Positions 1 to 11,324 of a stretch of DNA of 64,000 bases are shown piece after piece (the stretch's first letter is position 1; each line of letters starts with the position of its first letter). This stretch comes from Erythroxylum novogranatense (Eukaryota > Streptophyta > Magnoliopsida > Malpighiales > Erythroxylaceae): contig CM057228.1 of assembly GCA_029891385.1 (NCBI GenBank), positions 63,370,523 through 63,434,522 of the forward strand, in the 5' to 3' direction. The position numbers and the translations under genes are program-made. Under the pieces are notes generated by a model. The model had not been told where the DNA came from. It saw only the letters and a list, made by a program, of their open reading frames with translations, and ran no database searches.

Positions 1-1181
1 TCAGCAATATCGATGTCGCGATCTCATCGGGACATATCTCGATCTCATCGGGATCCATTTAATCATATTGCTCTCCATATATTGGAACTCTGTCCAAAAC
101 TATTTTACAAATTCTCCGAGACACTCTTATGCGTGTGACCCATTAGGTTCCCGGTTATATTGGCCACTTAGATTAACACTTAATCTGAGCAAGTCATGAG
201 CGGTATCTAGTAACACATCATGACCCCTAATTGACCGGAAAGTAATTGGTTTGACGAATGAAACTATATTCATCATGAACCATATCACGAACCTTTTCAT
301 AGACAATTGTCATGCAATTCGTTCTTTCACCATGCTATACCCCACTTGGTTATGAGTATGGGCAAAGTGTCAACTCTTTACTAGACTGACTATGTCAAAT
401 CTAGTTCAAGTGATATCAGTTCTTGTCCTGGGACTCATTACTTAATATGTCAATGAAGACATTCTTCATGACATATATGCTCCGGCCAGAGACTTCCAAG
501 TAATGACCCTGACAAGAGGCCATGGGTATCATCTTCTGCTATCACAGAAGTGGTGAATCCTCTATTGGCTACTCAATTACCTTCGAATACCTCAAGTTGT
601 ACCCAATCACCACCCTATGAGCAACCTCTGTAAGGCAACAAGGAATGGAGTCAAAGCACAGAATCAGTATCCAAGATATCCTTGAGCACCTCAAGTCTAA
701 GGATACTTGCACCATTGCTATGATGAGATTATCACTAACATTAGAATAGGACATCCATGTGATGATCTCATATCAGGTCATCTAATGTACTTACTACTTC
801 TAGTAAGCATTCACATCTCAACCCTAAATATCTCATATTTACGACACGAGATTCACTGCTTGATCAAATCAAGGAGCTTGAGATGTGCTAGTCTCTCCGG
901 ATTATCGATGTCCAGTTTCAGTAATCCTATGACTAGGGATAATTTAGATACTGACATAATTTCACATGATAGGAATCTCAGTAGTATGATCACATCACAA
1001 TTTCCTTCATGCTATGTTATATATCATGGACTTCATTAATTTGCTTATATATCAATATCTATTCATAAATAATGAACAACAAATTAATAAAATATGCCTT
1101 TCTTTATTTATTCATAAACTCTGTACACAACTTTATACAAAACGTGCTAAAGGCGATTGCCTTTAGGGCACTACTCTAACA
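1..1181 (-). repeat. Copia-1 3' LTR (first ~1.18 kb only)
   Basis: The LTR begins on the minus strand with TGTTAGAGTAGTGCCC at 1181, directly after the polypurine tract. It matches the split 5' LTR at 7911-8061 plus 12494-13515. It also matches the LTRs of Copia-2 on the plus strand. The window cuts it before its TTCCTACA end. Confidence 0.92.
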
Positions 1182-1196
1182 ATCTCCCACTTGACC
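1182..1196 (-). other. Copia-1 polypurine tract
   Basis: The minus strand reads GGTCAAGTGGGAGAT immediately before the LTR start. This is the purine-rich primer for plus-strand DNA synthesis. The same tract precedes the 3' LTR of Copia-2 at about 54080-54095. Confidence 0.85.
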
Positions 1197-1201
1197 TAAA
1201 G

Positions 1202-1909
1202 TCAATCGCCTTGATATCTAATACCATAGGCGAATATATGAGAATCAAAACTCTTTTGTGATAATGGCTTTGTCAACAGATCAGCAATATTCTGCTCGGT
1301 GGGCATTCTCTCGATCTGGACATCACCTCGTCCTATGATCTCCCTAATCAGATGATATCTGTGGAGTACGTGTTTGGATCGTTGATGAGACCTTGGTTCT
1401 TTTGCCTGCGCAATAGCCCCATTGTTGTCACAATACAACTGCATGGGTCCATCACAGCTAGGAACCACACCAAGTTCACTAATGAACTTTTTGATCCAAA
1501 CTGCTTCTGAAGCAGCAATGTACTCTGCCTCGGTCGTTGAATCGGCAGTTGTCTCTTGTTTGGAACTCTTCCAACTGACCGCCTCGCCGTTCAGTGTGAA
1601 TACATAACCTGATTGGGATTTGGAGTCATCCTGATCAGATTGGAAACCGGCATCTGTATACCCGCTCACCTGGAGATTTCCATCTCCATATATCAAGAAA
1701 ACATCCTTAGTCCTTCGCAAGTACTTGAGGATATTCTTGACAGCCACCCAGTGACCCTCACTAGGATCCGATTGGTATCTGCTCATAACACTTAGAGTAT
1801 ATGATACATCGGGTCTCGTACATAGCATAGCATACATGATAGATCCTACCGCAGATGCATACGGGATCATATTCATGCGCATCCTCTCATCTTGTGTCTT
1901 AGGACACAT
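1202..1909 (-). pseudogene. Copia-1 RNase H and end of reverse transcriptase
   Basis: An open stretch of 235 codons starts with the end of the copia reverse transcriptase (PYASAVGSIMYAM, CTRPDVSYTLSV) and goes on into RNase H. The RNase H acidic residues are visible in YTDAGFQSD, TEAEYIA and YCDNNGAI, followed by the conserved HLIREIIGRGD block. RNase H removes the RNA template during reverse transcription. The frame ends at RYQGD with TGA, where the sister element has a tryptophan and leucine before its stop, so a G-to-A change trimmed the end. The upstream join to the RT frame is lost by frameshift near 1920. This part is well preserved but can no longer be made as part of a polyprotein. 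Confidence 0.92.
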
Positions 1910-1934
1910 AGATTTCGAGAGTGTTATCCATGAG

Positions 1935-2700
1935 TCACGGAAGGTACCCTCTCTTGGATTGCTCCATACTAAACCTTTTTAGCATCTTGTCTATGTACGT
2001 TGATTGTGAAAGACCAAGCAACCTTTTTGATCTATCTCTATAGATCTTTATCCCAAGGATATAAGTTGCTTCACCAAGGTCTTTCATGGAAAAAATTTTG
2101 GACAACCAAATCTTCACTGATTGTAGCATAGAGACATCGTTTCCTAGCAATAATATGTCATCTACATATAGCACAAGGAATACGATTGCAGTCCCATTAA
2201 CCTTCTTATACACACAGTATTCATCCAGATTTTGTGAGAAACCAAACTCTTTGATTACCTCATCAAAGCGGATATTCCAACTCTGGATGCTTGCTTGATC
2301 CATAGATGGATTTTGAAGTTTGCATATCTTTTCGCCATCATAGGAGGTGAAGCCCTCAGGTTGTGTCATATACACATCCTCAGCTAGATTTCCGTTTAGA
2401 AAAGCTGTCTTCACATCCATTTGCCATATCTCATAATCATAATGAGTGGCAATGGCTAGGAGTATCCTAATGGATTTAAGCATTGCTACTGGGCTGAAGG
2501 TCTCGTCGTAGTCAACTCCTTGTCTTTGAAGAAAGCCTTTAGCCACAAGCCTTGCTTTATAGGTAACTACATTACCATCCATGTCGATTTTCTTTTTAAA
2601 AACCCATTTACACCCTATGGGTTTTATTCCTTCGGGTGCCTCAACCAAAGTTTATACTTGGTTTTCATACATGGAATCCATTTCAGCCTGCATGGCATGA
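1935..2700 (-). pseudogene. Copia-1 reverse transcriptase
   Basis: Copia reverse transcriptase (RVT_2). Motifs in order are CKWVFKKKIDMDG, YKARLVAKGF, DETFSPVAMLKS, QMDVKTAFLNG, MTQPEGF, the catalytic YVDD in LVLYVDDILLLGND, and DLGEATYILGIKI. The YVDD aspartates are intact. Damage includes a stop in place of the expected tryptophan just upstream (QV*TLVEAPEG, near 2650) and a scrambled KSIYGLKQASRSW block, which reads NPSMDQASIQSW. The product would copy element RNA into DNA inside Gag particles. It continues into the RNase H entry through a frameshift. Confidence 0.92.
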
Positions 2701-2949
2701 AGCCATTTCTCAGACTCTGAACTCTTCAGAACCTCTTCATAGGTGGTAGGCTCATTATCTTCTATAAGCAATACGTCATTCTGTTCATTCATGAGAAATC
2801 CATATCTCTCGGGAACAGAGCGTATCCTACGTGACCTCTGAACCGTGTGTTGTAGAAGGTTGAAGCTATTACTTCATCTGTATGAGTCACGATTTGAGTT
2901 GACGATTGATCTGCGTCATTCGAGCATCTTGAACTTCTTCAAGTTCTAT

Positions 2950-4060
2950 TTTGCTCCCCTTGTCTTCTTGTAAAAGAAACTCTTTCTCTAAAAAGACAGC
3001 GTGCTTGAAACAAACACCTTTTGTTCCTCAAAGTGAGGTAGAATTGATATCCCATTGTTTCTTTAGGATATCCTACGAACAAACACTTGTCGGACTTTGT
3101 ATCAAGCTTATCTCGATCGTGTCCGCTTCACATAAGCGAGACAACCCCAAAATTTCAAATGAGTAAGATAGGGTCTTTTGTTAGTCCACATCTCGTATGG
3201 AGTAACATCAAGCTGTCTTTGATGGAACTCTGTTTAACAAGTAAGCAATTTGTCTCGAGTGCATACCCCAAAAGGATTTTGGTAACTTTAAAGCCCATCA
3301 TTGATCGTACCATGTCTAACAAGGTTCGATTTCTCCTTCTGCCACACCATTATGTTGTGGTGTGTAAGGTGGAGTCTATTGAGATAAAATCTCATTATCT
3401 CTGAGATAATCCAAAAATTGTTGGTCTAAGTATTCCCCACCACTATCTGATCGTAATGTCTTGATACTTTTCCCAAGTTGGTTTTCTACTTCATTTCAAT
3501 TGTTTGAACTTTTCAAATGCTTGATTTGTATCTCATCGATACAAGTACCCATATCGAGAATAATCATCAATAAAGGTAATGAAGTAAAGACAACCACTTA
3601 GCATGGATGGACATCGGACCACATACATCTGAATGTATTAGGTCTAATACTCCGATCGCTCGTTCACCCTTTCCTTAAAGGGTAATTTAGTCATCTTGCC
3701 TAATAAACAAGATTCGCATGTGTCATATGATTCATAATCAAATGACCTAAACTACCACTCTTATGGAGCTTAGCTATGCGTCTCTCATTTATATGGCCAA
3801 GGCGACAATGCCATAAGTAAGTTGATTTTAAATTATCTCGTTTATGTTTTTTCGTGTCATTGACATTCATAATTGGATGTGACATATCTAATATGTAAAT
3901 TCCATTGCATAATACCAGTACCATAAAGCATTCCATTCAAACTAATAGAACAACCATTGTTACTAAAAGTCAAATGGAAACCAGCTCTATTTAAACAAGA
4001 AATGCATAATATGTTCTTTGTTAATCTGGTACAAAATAACATTCATCAATTTAATTACAA
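2950..4060 (-). pseudogene. Copia-1 integrase with GAG-pre-integrase domain
   Basis: The upstream part (near 4040-3700) carries LTKNILCISCLNRAGF and WHCRLGHINERRIAKLHKSG, the GAG-pre-integrase/zinc-binding HHCC region. Further on, the first catalytic aspartate block (HSDVCGPM in the sister copy) is recognisable on the minus strand around 3600-3645. The glutamate region (TPQHNGVAE) lies near 3325-3365. Several frameshifts break the frame, including one base lost just after the catalytic glutamate. Integrase would join the cDNA ends to host DNA. Identification rests on close alignment with the better preserved copy at 51200-52055. Confidence 0.88.
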
Positions 4061-4189
4061 GCCCTTTGGGAGTGACAAAAATAAGTGCCTACGGCTAATG
4101 CAAGCAACTCTTGCTCCATTTCCCACACGCAGGTCTATCTCTCCTTCATGGGTTGTCTCATCGTCCACGAGGCCTGCATATCATTGCAT

Positions 4190-4370
4190 ATGTGTGAGCC
4201 ACAACGGTATCTAATACCCATATGTTATGGTCGAAGCAATGATTAACCTCAATGACAAACATACGAAGAAGTCGAGGCATCGATGCCTTCTTACGCTTCA
4301 ATTCTTCCAGATAGACTTTACGATTCCGCTTCAGGTGGCGGTCTTGCCTGATGGAAGCAAGTTCCTTTAG
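4190..4370 (-). pseudogene. Copia-1 gag zinc knuckle remnant and protease active site
   Basis: The minus strand reads RQDRHLKRNRKVYLEELK, a decayed CCHC zinc knuckle of gag (sister copy: CFHCGKTGHWRRNC), then IWVLDT, the start of the retroviral-type aspartic protease site. One base is missing directly after DT (GATACCGTTGTGG for an expected DTGCGSH), so the frame shifts inside the active site. In the shifted frame GCGSHxCND reappears. The same position is broken in Copia-2. Confidence 0.75.
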
Positions 4371-4708
4371 TGCGATTTCTTTGGTTTTCTTCTTGGCTAC
4401 ACTTCCTTTCGGTTTCTTAGACCTTTTCTTCTTGACTTCTTTTCTTTGAACCGGAAGAAGAGTCCACCATAAGCACTTGCTTGTATCCTTCTTGATAGCT
4501 TGCTCATTGTCTTGGCAGATTGATCAACTCGAGGATTGTCGTGGATATTTGGTTCATCGATAGTTTAACCCAAACCGTGAATAACTATCGACAATCAACC
4601 GAAATTAAGTCAACACTTAATTCATAATCTATAACAAAACCTAAGACAGCCAACCTCTCGATATACCCATTCATCTTGATGCATCTTGCTGCTGCAGATG
4701 AACTCGAG

Positions 4709-5077
4709 TCATCTTAGTAGTGAAGAGTAGCCTTGAGGTCTCGAACCTTCGCATCGAGCTTGCTCATCAAACGGCTCCCTAAGATGAAACACTATGGTAT
4801 TAGCATCCATAGACTCATGCTGCTTCTGCAGCTCTGGTGACATAGATGCGAGCATAATGCAGTTAGCCATGTCACTGTCTTTAAGATGCTTACGATATGC
4901 TTTCTGATCCTCATCAGAAGCATTAGCAGCGGGTGGATCAGGAAGTGGAACATCTAGGAAATAGTCCAGTTCATCAGATCTGAGAACAATTCTTAGATTT
5001 CTCAGCCAATCAAGAAAGTTGGGTCCAGTTAATTTGTTCGAATCCATTAGTGAGCGCAAATTCACACTGGAAGTCAT
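4709..5077 (-). pseudogene. Copia-1 gag (N-terminal half)
   Basis: A 122-codon frame opens with MTSSVNLRSLMDSNKLTG and continues with FLDWLRNLRIVLRSDELDYF, a typical copia gag (UBN2-type) N-terminus. It runs through MANCIMLASMSPELQKQHES and then leaves the family pattern. Plant copia gags are usually well over 200 residues, so this one is cut short by a frameshift. The ATG at 5077 is supported by the matching start of Copia-2 at 50681. Gag forms the cytoplasmic particle where reverse transcription happens. Confidence 0.85.
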
Positions 5078-5240
5078 CTTCTATAACCTATAGGGAAAAG
5101 AGAGAAAGAATGTTAGAATAGAATTACATGCATGATCATAAGGACTTGCATGACATGTATATGGCTCCCACTAGTTTCAAAGAATCCATAACCCTCAGTA
5201 TGAATCCAAGAAACATTATGACAAAATGTCCTAGTGGGTC

Positions 5241-5420
5241 GATATCCGACATTACTAAAATGACCTTGGGTTTATCCAACAAGCCACCTTAGGTCAATCG
5301 GTAGGTATCGGTCATACCAATTGCATCATAGATATCCGACATTACTAAAATGACCTTGGGTTTACCCAACAAGTCAGTTTAGATCTATCGGCAGGTATCG
5401 GTCATACCATTTGCTTCATA
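5241..5420 (-). repeat. Tandem repeat, two 90-bp units, in Copia-1 leader
   Basis: Each unit starts GATATCCGACATTACTAAAA (5241 and 5331) and ends with a GTCATACCA-TTGC block. Each contains one of the leader hairpins. Units differ at a handful of positions. Copia-2 has related copies at 50340-50530. Confidence 0.85.
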
Positions 5421-5879
5421 GATTCAACTATCGACTAGTGCTATCAACTCGTGATGTATGTACACACATTGGGTTATCAACTCTTGATGCGCGTACATCT
5501 GATGTACACTACCCAATTTCGCCTCTGTCCACGTTGACCTTGAGTTTACTCAACAAATCAACGCTTCTAGTGAAAACCGACCCATTAATCTGAAAATCTT
5601 ATTTTCATGGTTTGAACATATCCGTATAGAGTGAGCTTGGGTTTACCCAACAACCCAACTCTATAAGAACTCTGGTTCTCCTCATATTAATAGAAGGCGT
5701 TAGTTTTCATATGATGTGTGAGGGTTTTCAGGTCTCATCTTCTTCTTCTCTAAGCCGTAGGATTATAGTTACCATGACTATATGGAATGATTTAGGAAAA
5801 TTTATCAATCACATTGAATCTATACCTAAAATCATCCATCATCCCACCTTTTGCATGTTGTGAGTCATTGGTGCATGTC

Positions 5880-6110
5880 TAGTCATTGGTGCATATCTTG
5901 ATCGGTGGTACATGTGCTAGTCGACTACTATGGATTACTGTGCATAAACTAGTCGAGTGGTGCATGTTCCAGTCGACTACTATAAATTCTTGCACGTTCG
6001 ATGATTGGTGTGGATTATTGTGTACGCGTTCAGTTGGTGGTGCATGTTCGGTCGGTTTGGTGCATGCTAATCGACTGGTACATGTGCTAGTTGACTGATT
6101 TTTGGCCTGC
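5880..6110 (-). repeat. Cluster of GTCGAC palindromes in Copia-1 leader
   Basis: TAGTCGACTA-type palindromes occur around 5922 and 5970, with decayed forms (CTAATCGACTGG, CTAGTTGACTG) near 6066 and 6088. They alternate with GGTGCATG-like words. The cluster sits at the same place in the leader as the TAAGTCGACTTA array of Copia-2 (49783-49912). Confidence 0.65.
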
Positions 6111-7208
6111 TCTCTAATCGGCTAATTTCTCAATTCGTGTAGTTCAAATTCACAATACCAAGTGTAATATCCTTCTACTTTGATGTACCAATGAAACACT
6201 TTCATTGTATCATGCTTACCAGGTATAAATGTACTATACAAGAAACTTGAAATCAATGAATACACTCTTATTCATTTAGATTTCTAAATAATTTGAGAAT
6301 ATCAAACTATCACCCTAAGTATCTCTAGGTAGTCTAAAATTTATCAAGATTACTTCGGCACTGGTCACAAAATTTGTGACGGCCAAAATAATCAAGACAA
6401 CGAAATATACTAACGAGACGCTAATGTGACACATTTGACATTCCAAAAATTTTGGAAACCCAATTTCAAGAAATTCATTTTGGAAAGCATACAACATCAA
6501 TGTAACACATTTTCAATCACATTAAAAATGATCCAAGGCATTGGAATTGGGAAATACACAATTTATCATTCCAAACAAAACAGCTCCAGCAACTTTCTCA
6601 AAATTGCCAAGCTCTGTGTTTTGCTCGAAAAACTCATTGAAACAATTTCAATAAATTCTGAGAACATTACAGAGGTTACAAAATGTTCACAACATGCTCC
6701 ATGAAATTTTTGAGGATTTATTTCCAATAAAAACTCATATAATCTCAGCAACAAAGCCAATGTTGAATATGTGTTCCTCAACACAGTTATTCCCAGCAGC
6801 ACACAATAAATTCTCAAATAAATAGTAAATCACCTCAAAAACATTTTCCCATTCTTATAGGCATTCATAAACATCTTAGAGACATTTCGGTGAAAGAAAA
6901 TCAGAAAAAAAAATTTCTACAATTTATTCTCGAATTTACAAGCATGCCTGTTCATTGAATGTGCACAAACACAGCAACCAGAATATTAGGGAATAAATTA
7001 GCAAAACCATATCAAATCACATTGATAAATTCCAAGCTTCCACAGACATATGCAACAACATCTTGTGAGCATATCTGGGTAAGAAAATTTCAAAAAAAAA
7101 TATTTCTACACTGAATTCGAAATTAACATTTACAACATGCATCATCGTCACAAGCAATAGGCAACTCCGACCTAGTCATGATTTCTTCGTTATATACGAC
7201 ACAAGTGA

Positions 7209-7220
7209 CTCTGATACCAT
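7209..7220 (-). other. Copia-1 primer binding site (initiator Met tRNA)
   Basis: The minus strand reads ATGGTATCAGAG directly after the LTR end TTCCTACA. TGGTATCAGAG is the usual plant complement to the 3' end of initiator methionine tRNA. It fixes both the 5' LTR end at 7221 and the orientation of the element. Confidence 0.92.
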
Positions 7221-7652
7221 TGTAGGAAAATCCCGGTGTGAGCATCACATGCCCACGGTGCGGAAAACAAAAATTTTTGTTCCGGGACCTTCCCGAAAGC
7301 CAGGATCTATGTGTCTATACAACAAACTCAAACCATAACGGCCAAAGGAGACCGTCTCTAACGGTATCCACGCAGAGATCGGAGAACCTAACCGGGACAA
7401 ACCCTTTGACCCGGAAATAGCTAGAACAAATTAAAGAGTGCTAGCTCTTACCTTTGTTCTTAGTGAGCTTGAAACCAATAGAAAGAAGGAGAAATGATGC
7501 TCGTATGCTTCTAAAGAAAGCATTGAAAAACTTTCTTTTTCATCTTCATCCTTTAAAACCAACGAACATCCACTCTTCTCATCCAATTGCCACATGTCTT
7601 TAACCTTTAAAGACTCATTAAATGCTAAAATGGATTAGCTTTCCACGTTAGG

Positions 7653-7655
<3 letters not shown>

Positions 7656-7718
<63 letters not shown>
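7656..7718. repeat. (TA)n microsatellite in Copia-1 5' LTR
   Basis: An almost pure AT dinucleotide run of about 60 bases. A second, shorter run (7759-7775 and 7810-7824) flanks the TTAATTAA inverted repeat. Confidence 0.95.
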
Positions 7719-7723
<5 letters not shown>

Positions 7724-10149
7724 AAGTGATGACTTCTCCTCTCCTTCCACGTATAGCATATATATATATATATATTAATTAATTAATTCTTTAATTAATT
7801 AATTAATAAGATATATATATATATAAATGCTGAAGTGGTCCAGTCACATTAAGGTCGGTCCTATCAGCCTACCGGGTCCCAGTATGGGAAAAACTCTCGA
7901 AAACCTTTTTCAGCAATATCGATGTCACGATCTCATCAGGACATATCTTGATTTCATCGGGATCCATTTAATCCTATTGCTCTCCATATATTGGAACTCT
8001 GTCCAAAACTATTTTACGAATTCTCCGAGACACTCTTATGCGTGTGACCCATTAGGTTCCCTGTTGGACCCCGATCTTTGAGTGAAATTTGAATTATGAA
8101 AATAAAATTTAAGGAGTGCTTTGTATACGTCTTGTATAAGAGATGACTTAAAATGTAAAGAATATTGAGAAGAAAAGAAATGATCTGATTTTGATATCTT
8201 TGGGGTTTTGAGTGGATTGGTATGGTTTATGAAGTTAAGTAGATGAGTTGATTGAAATTAAGTTGAAAATCATGAATAAAAAGAGAAAGAGTGAAAATAT
8301 GAAAAATTGTGAAATAGTTGACTTTTTGGCCTTTGAAAGTTGACTTTTGATTTAGGCATAATTTGAGAAAATGGTCTTCTGGAAACTTGTAGGTTATGTT
8401 AAGAGCTTTTTGTAGCCATAAAGTTTGTAATTTTTCGATATCGGGAGTGGAAGTTATGATCAGTCAAAGTTTATGTGTGATAGGGTTGACTTTTGACTTT
8501 AATTATGATTGAAATTTTGACTGAGAAATTAACCTAGTTAGAGGTTAATTGAGCTTTGATGTTCTTCATGAAAATTTAAGGATTTGTTTTGATCTTTATT
8601 TTGATATAAAGTATGCAATTTTTTGATCTCGGAATAATAAGTTATGATTTTTACAAGTTTATATTGTGGTTTTAGCATGCTTATTAGAGGATAGTATCTT
8701 TGACCGGAAAATGGACTCCTTTATGAGTCGAATTGATTTGTATGTTCTTCATGGAAGTTGAAGAGCTTCCTTTAAGCTTTCTATAGAGACTAGGTTTGTC
8801 AAAATTGGAGTTCGGGATTAAGAGTTATAAATTTTGGAAGTTTTGGATTTTTATGTGAAAAAAAAAGGAAATTTGTTTTATCCTCGTCATTAGAGGCGAC
8901 GATCATACTAGCGATGGCAGTGTTTATTTCAGCGTCACTAGGCGACGATCGTCGCCGTAGTGATGGCGGCGTTCTGCCCGCGTCACCAGGCGACAGCGTC
9001 GCGGCGAGCGAGCCTTCGCCTCCTTGACGCTACCGTTCGCTCCATACGACGCCGTTTTTGTTTCTCCAATACGACGCCGTTTTGATTTTTCTTGCTTGTT
9101 ATTTCCTCCAATCCGACCTTTGTTCACTATTTTGCTTATATCTTTTCCGTCCGACATCCGATTGAGTCGATTCTTGCTGCGTTGGATTCCTAAGACAATT
9201 ATCTACATCCTCATATAAATTTGTGAATTTTTGAGATTAAATTAATGGTGATTAATTTAATCAAAGTGAGTCGGGAAATTTTCTGAACATAGTTCAGTAT
9301 TTTGTGAAATTAGGGATCTGTAGAGATCCGATTGAAGTTATTCTTGAGGCGAAATAAAGATAAGACAAGGGGCTACAAATCATATGAAGGAATGAAATGT
9401 CAATTTTGCCCCTAAGACTTTTAATTTTTGAATTTAAGTTCGGATTAGGGTGTAATTTTTGGATTGGGAACACCTGAGAGTATTTTAAGCATAACTTTTG
9501 ATCTGGGAATCGAAATGAGGCGATTCTTGTTTTGAATTAAACTAGAGACATAAGGATACAATTTTTATGAAGACATTGAGTTTCATTTCTTGGATTAAGA
9601 ATGTGAATTTCTGGACGGAAATAATCGTACATGGAAAATGTGTTAGAATATGGTTTTACCCGAACTGTTTTGCTCATAACTTTTGATGTAGTGATCAGAA
9701 TTGAGCGCGGTCAGTGGCGTTGGATTTGTATGATTGAGAGGAACATTTCACGTGAAGGAAGTTTTAACAAATTCCTTCAAATTAATAGTGCGAATCAAAC
9801 CCGCATGTGAGAATAGCATAAAGTAAAGTCAAGGGCATTTTGGTCTTTTAAGCCATCAATTTTAAATGATGTGGCACAAAACAACAAAGGATTGTCGTTT
9901 AAGTAGAAGAATCACGATGATTCTTGTAGAGAAGAGAAGAAAATAAGAAAAGGAAGAGAAGAAGATGGAGTTTTAATTTAAGGTGAGAGAGGAAGCAAGT
10001 TTTGATTTTTCCTACTTGATTTTGGGATTTTGAGAGTGTTACAAGAGAAAGGAAGATGGGAAGTGAAGAGAGCTTCCTTTCAAGCTAGGAAAATTCGAAT
10101 TTGGTGGAAAAATGAGGTAAGAGAAAATTTTCAACTTTGAGTTTTTGTT

Positions 10150-10675
10150 GAGTTTTTGGTTTAGAAATATAGATAATGATATGGGTTTGTGATTTATGAA
10201 GTTGATTTTAATATATATGTTTTAGGTTGGGTTTAATTTTGGATGGAAATTTGATTTAGGTTTAGGCTTAATTTTCTGATTAAGAATTTTGTGAACTTTT
10301 GGTGTAGAATTATAGATAATGATATGGGTTTGTAGAATATGAAGTTAATTTTGAAGAAATTGTATTTTATGGTATTGAATTTGTGAAAATTGGTTTAGGC
10401 CAATTTTAAGATTTGGGGATTTTTGAAATTGAGGATTTAGATGTCTTGGAATTAGTGTGAATTGATGAATTATGACATCAATTTTGAAAATTAAGTTCTT
10501 TATGAGATTGAATTTGAGTGTATTGGTTTAGGTCGAATTTTTGAAATTGAGGATTTTAGAAATTCTGATTTTAGAAAGCTTGGAAGTATGATGTTTATGA
10601 ATTTCCGATAGTTAATTTTGGGAATTTTGCAATTTATGATGTGGAATTTGGATTTTATGGCTTAGGTCAATTTTA
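10150..10675 (+). repeat. Degenerate ~150-bp tandem repeats in the solo LTR
   Basis: Words such as GATAATGATATGGGTTTG, TATGAAGTTAATTTTG and TTTAGGTCAATTTT recur about every 130-170 bp, roughly four times, with heavy divergence. The related solo LTR at 40833 has two to three units at 43050-43270. The LTR at 23589 lacks most of them. Confidence 0.6.
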
Positions 10676-11230
10676 AATTGAAAGAAGGAAAAAGCGAGGA
10701 TCAATTGGAGCTTGAAATCAAGTTTGACATTTAATTAGAGGTGGGTAGCATATTTATATTTTGATTTATAGGCATATATGAATTTTCAAAAAAGAAAGAA
10801 AGCAAAAGTTTGGATTTTGATAAATTATTGTAGCGTTTAAAATAAGAATTGATTAAGAATTTTGAAATTTTGATTTCCATTTTTTCGAAAAATTATTATA
10901 AACTTAAATTCATTGTTTTATTGATTTGATAAATTGATAGAAATTTACGAAAATGCATTTGTTGTGTATGCATTGACAAATTATGCAATTGTTGCATTGA
11001 TTGATTGAATAAATTAAATTGTATGAAGTATTTGAATTGTGAGTTTGTTAGTATTCGATGAAATAAAGTTAGAAAGGCAAGATTTTGAAAAGTGCCTTGA
11101 GCGTCTGAATTAGTTTTCGTTATGTGTTAAGTGGGTTTGGTCAGGTCCTTTTGTGAGTCGTATTTGTCTCTACTGTTTAAGCCTTCGCATTTGCTGCTGA
11201 TAGGCAATGGAGATTCGATTACGGACTCCT

Positions 11231-11324
11231 TTCACGGCTACTTTGGATTGCTATGCGGGAAAGTGTAGTACGTCCTGTTCACGGCTGCACATGACCGTTA
11301 TGCGGGAATGTGCAGTACGTCCTG
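11231..11324 (+). repeat. Two 47-bp tandem units with hairpins
   Basis: Units 11231-11277 and 11278-11324 share TTCACGGCT, TATGCGGGAA and AGTACGTCCTG. The second unit has perfect arms CTGCACA / TGTGCAG around a 17-base loop region. The first keeps only CTAC / GTAG. The homologous pair in the 23589 LTR (24752-24846) has perfect arms in both units. Confidence 0.85.

Larger units (their letters stand above)
5078..7208 (-). other. Copia-1 untranslated leader
   Basis: About 2.1 kb lies between the primer site and gag, with no credible coding frame. It holds a two-unit tandem repeat (5241-5420), four short hairpins with complementary TTGGG/CCCAA or TTGAG/CTCAA arms (5266-5650) and a cluster of GTCGAC palindromes (5880-6110). 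The 6300-7200 half aligns with 48700-49560 of Copia-2. Leaders of retroelements normally carry dimerisation and packaging signals, so these structures are candidates for that role. Confidence 0.75.

Noticed and set aside
707..1039. 110-codon ORF in the Copia-1 LTR, with counterparts at 46830-47126 and 54393-54689 in Copia-2
   Set aside because: The frame is antisense to the element in all three places and is carried by the LTR repeat. It has no known domain and its conservation follows the DNA, so it is most likely chance.
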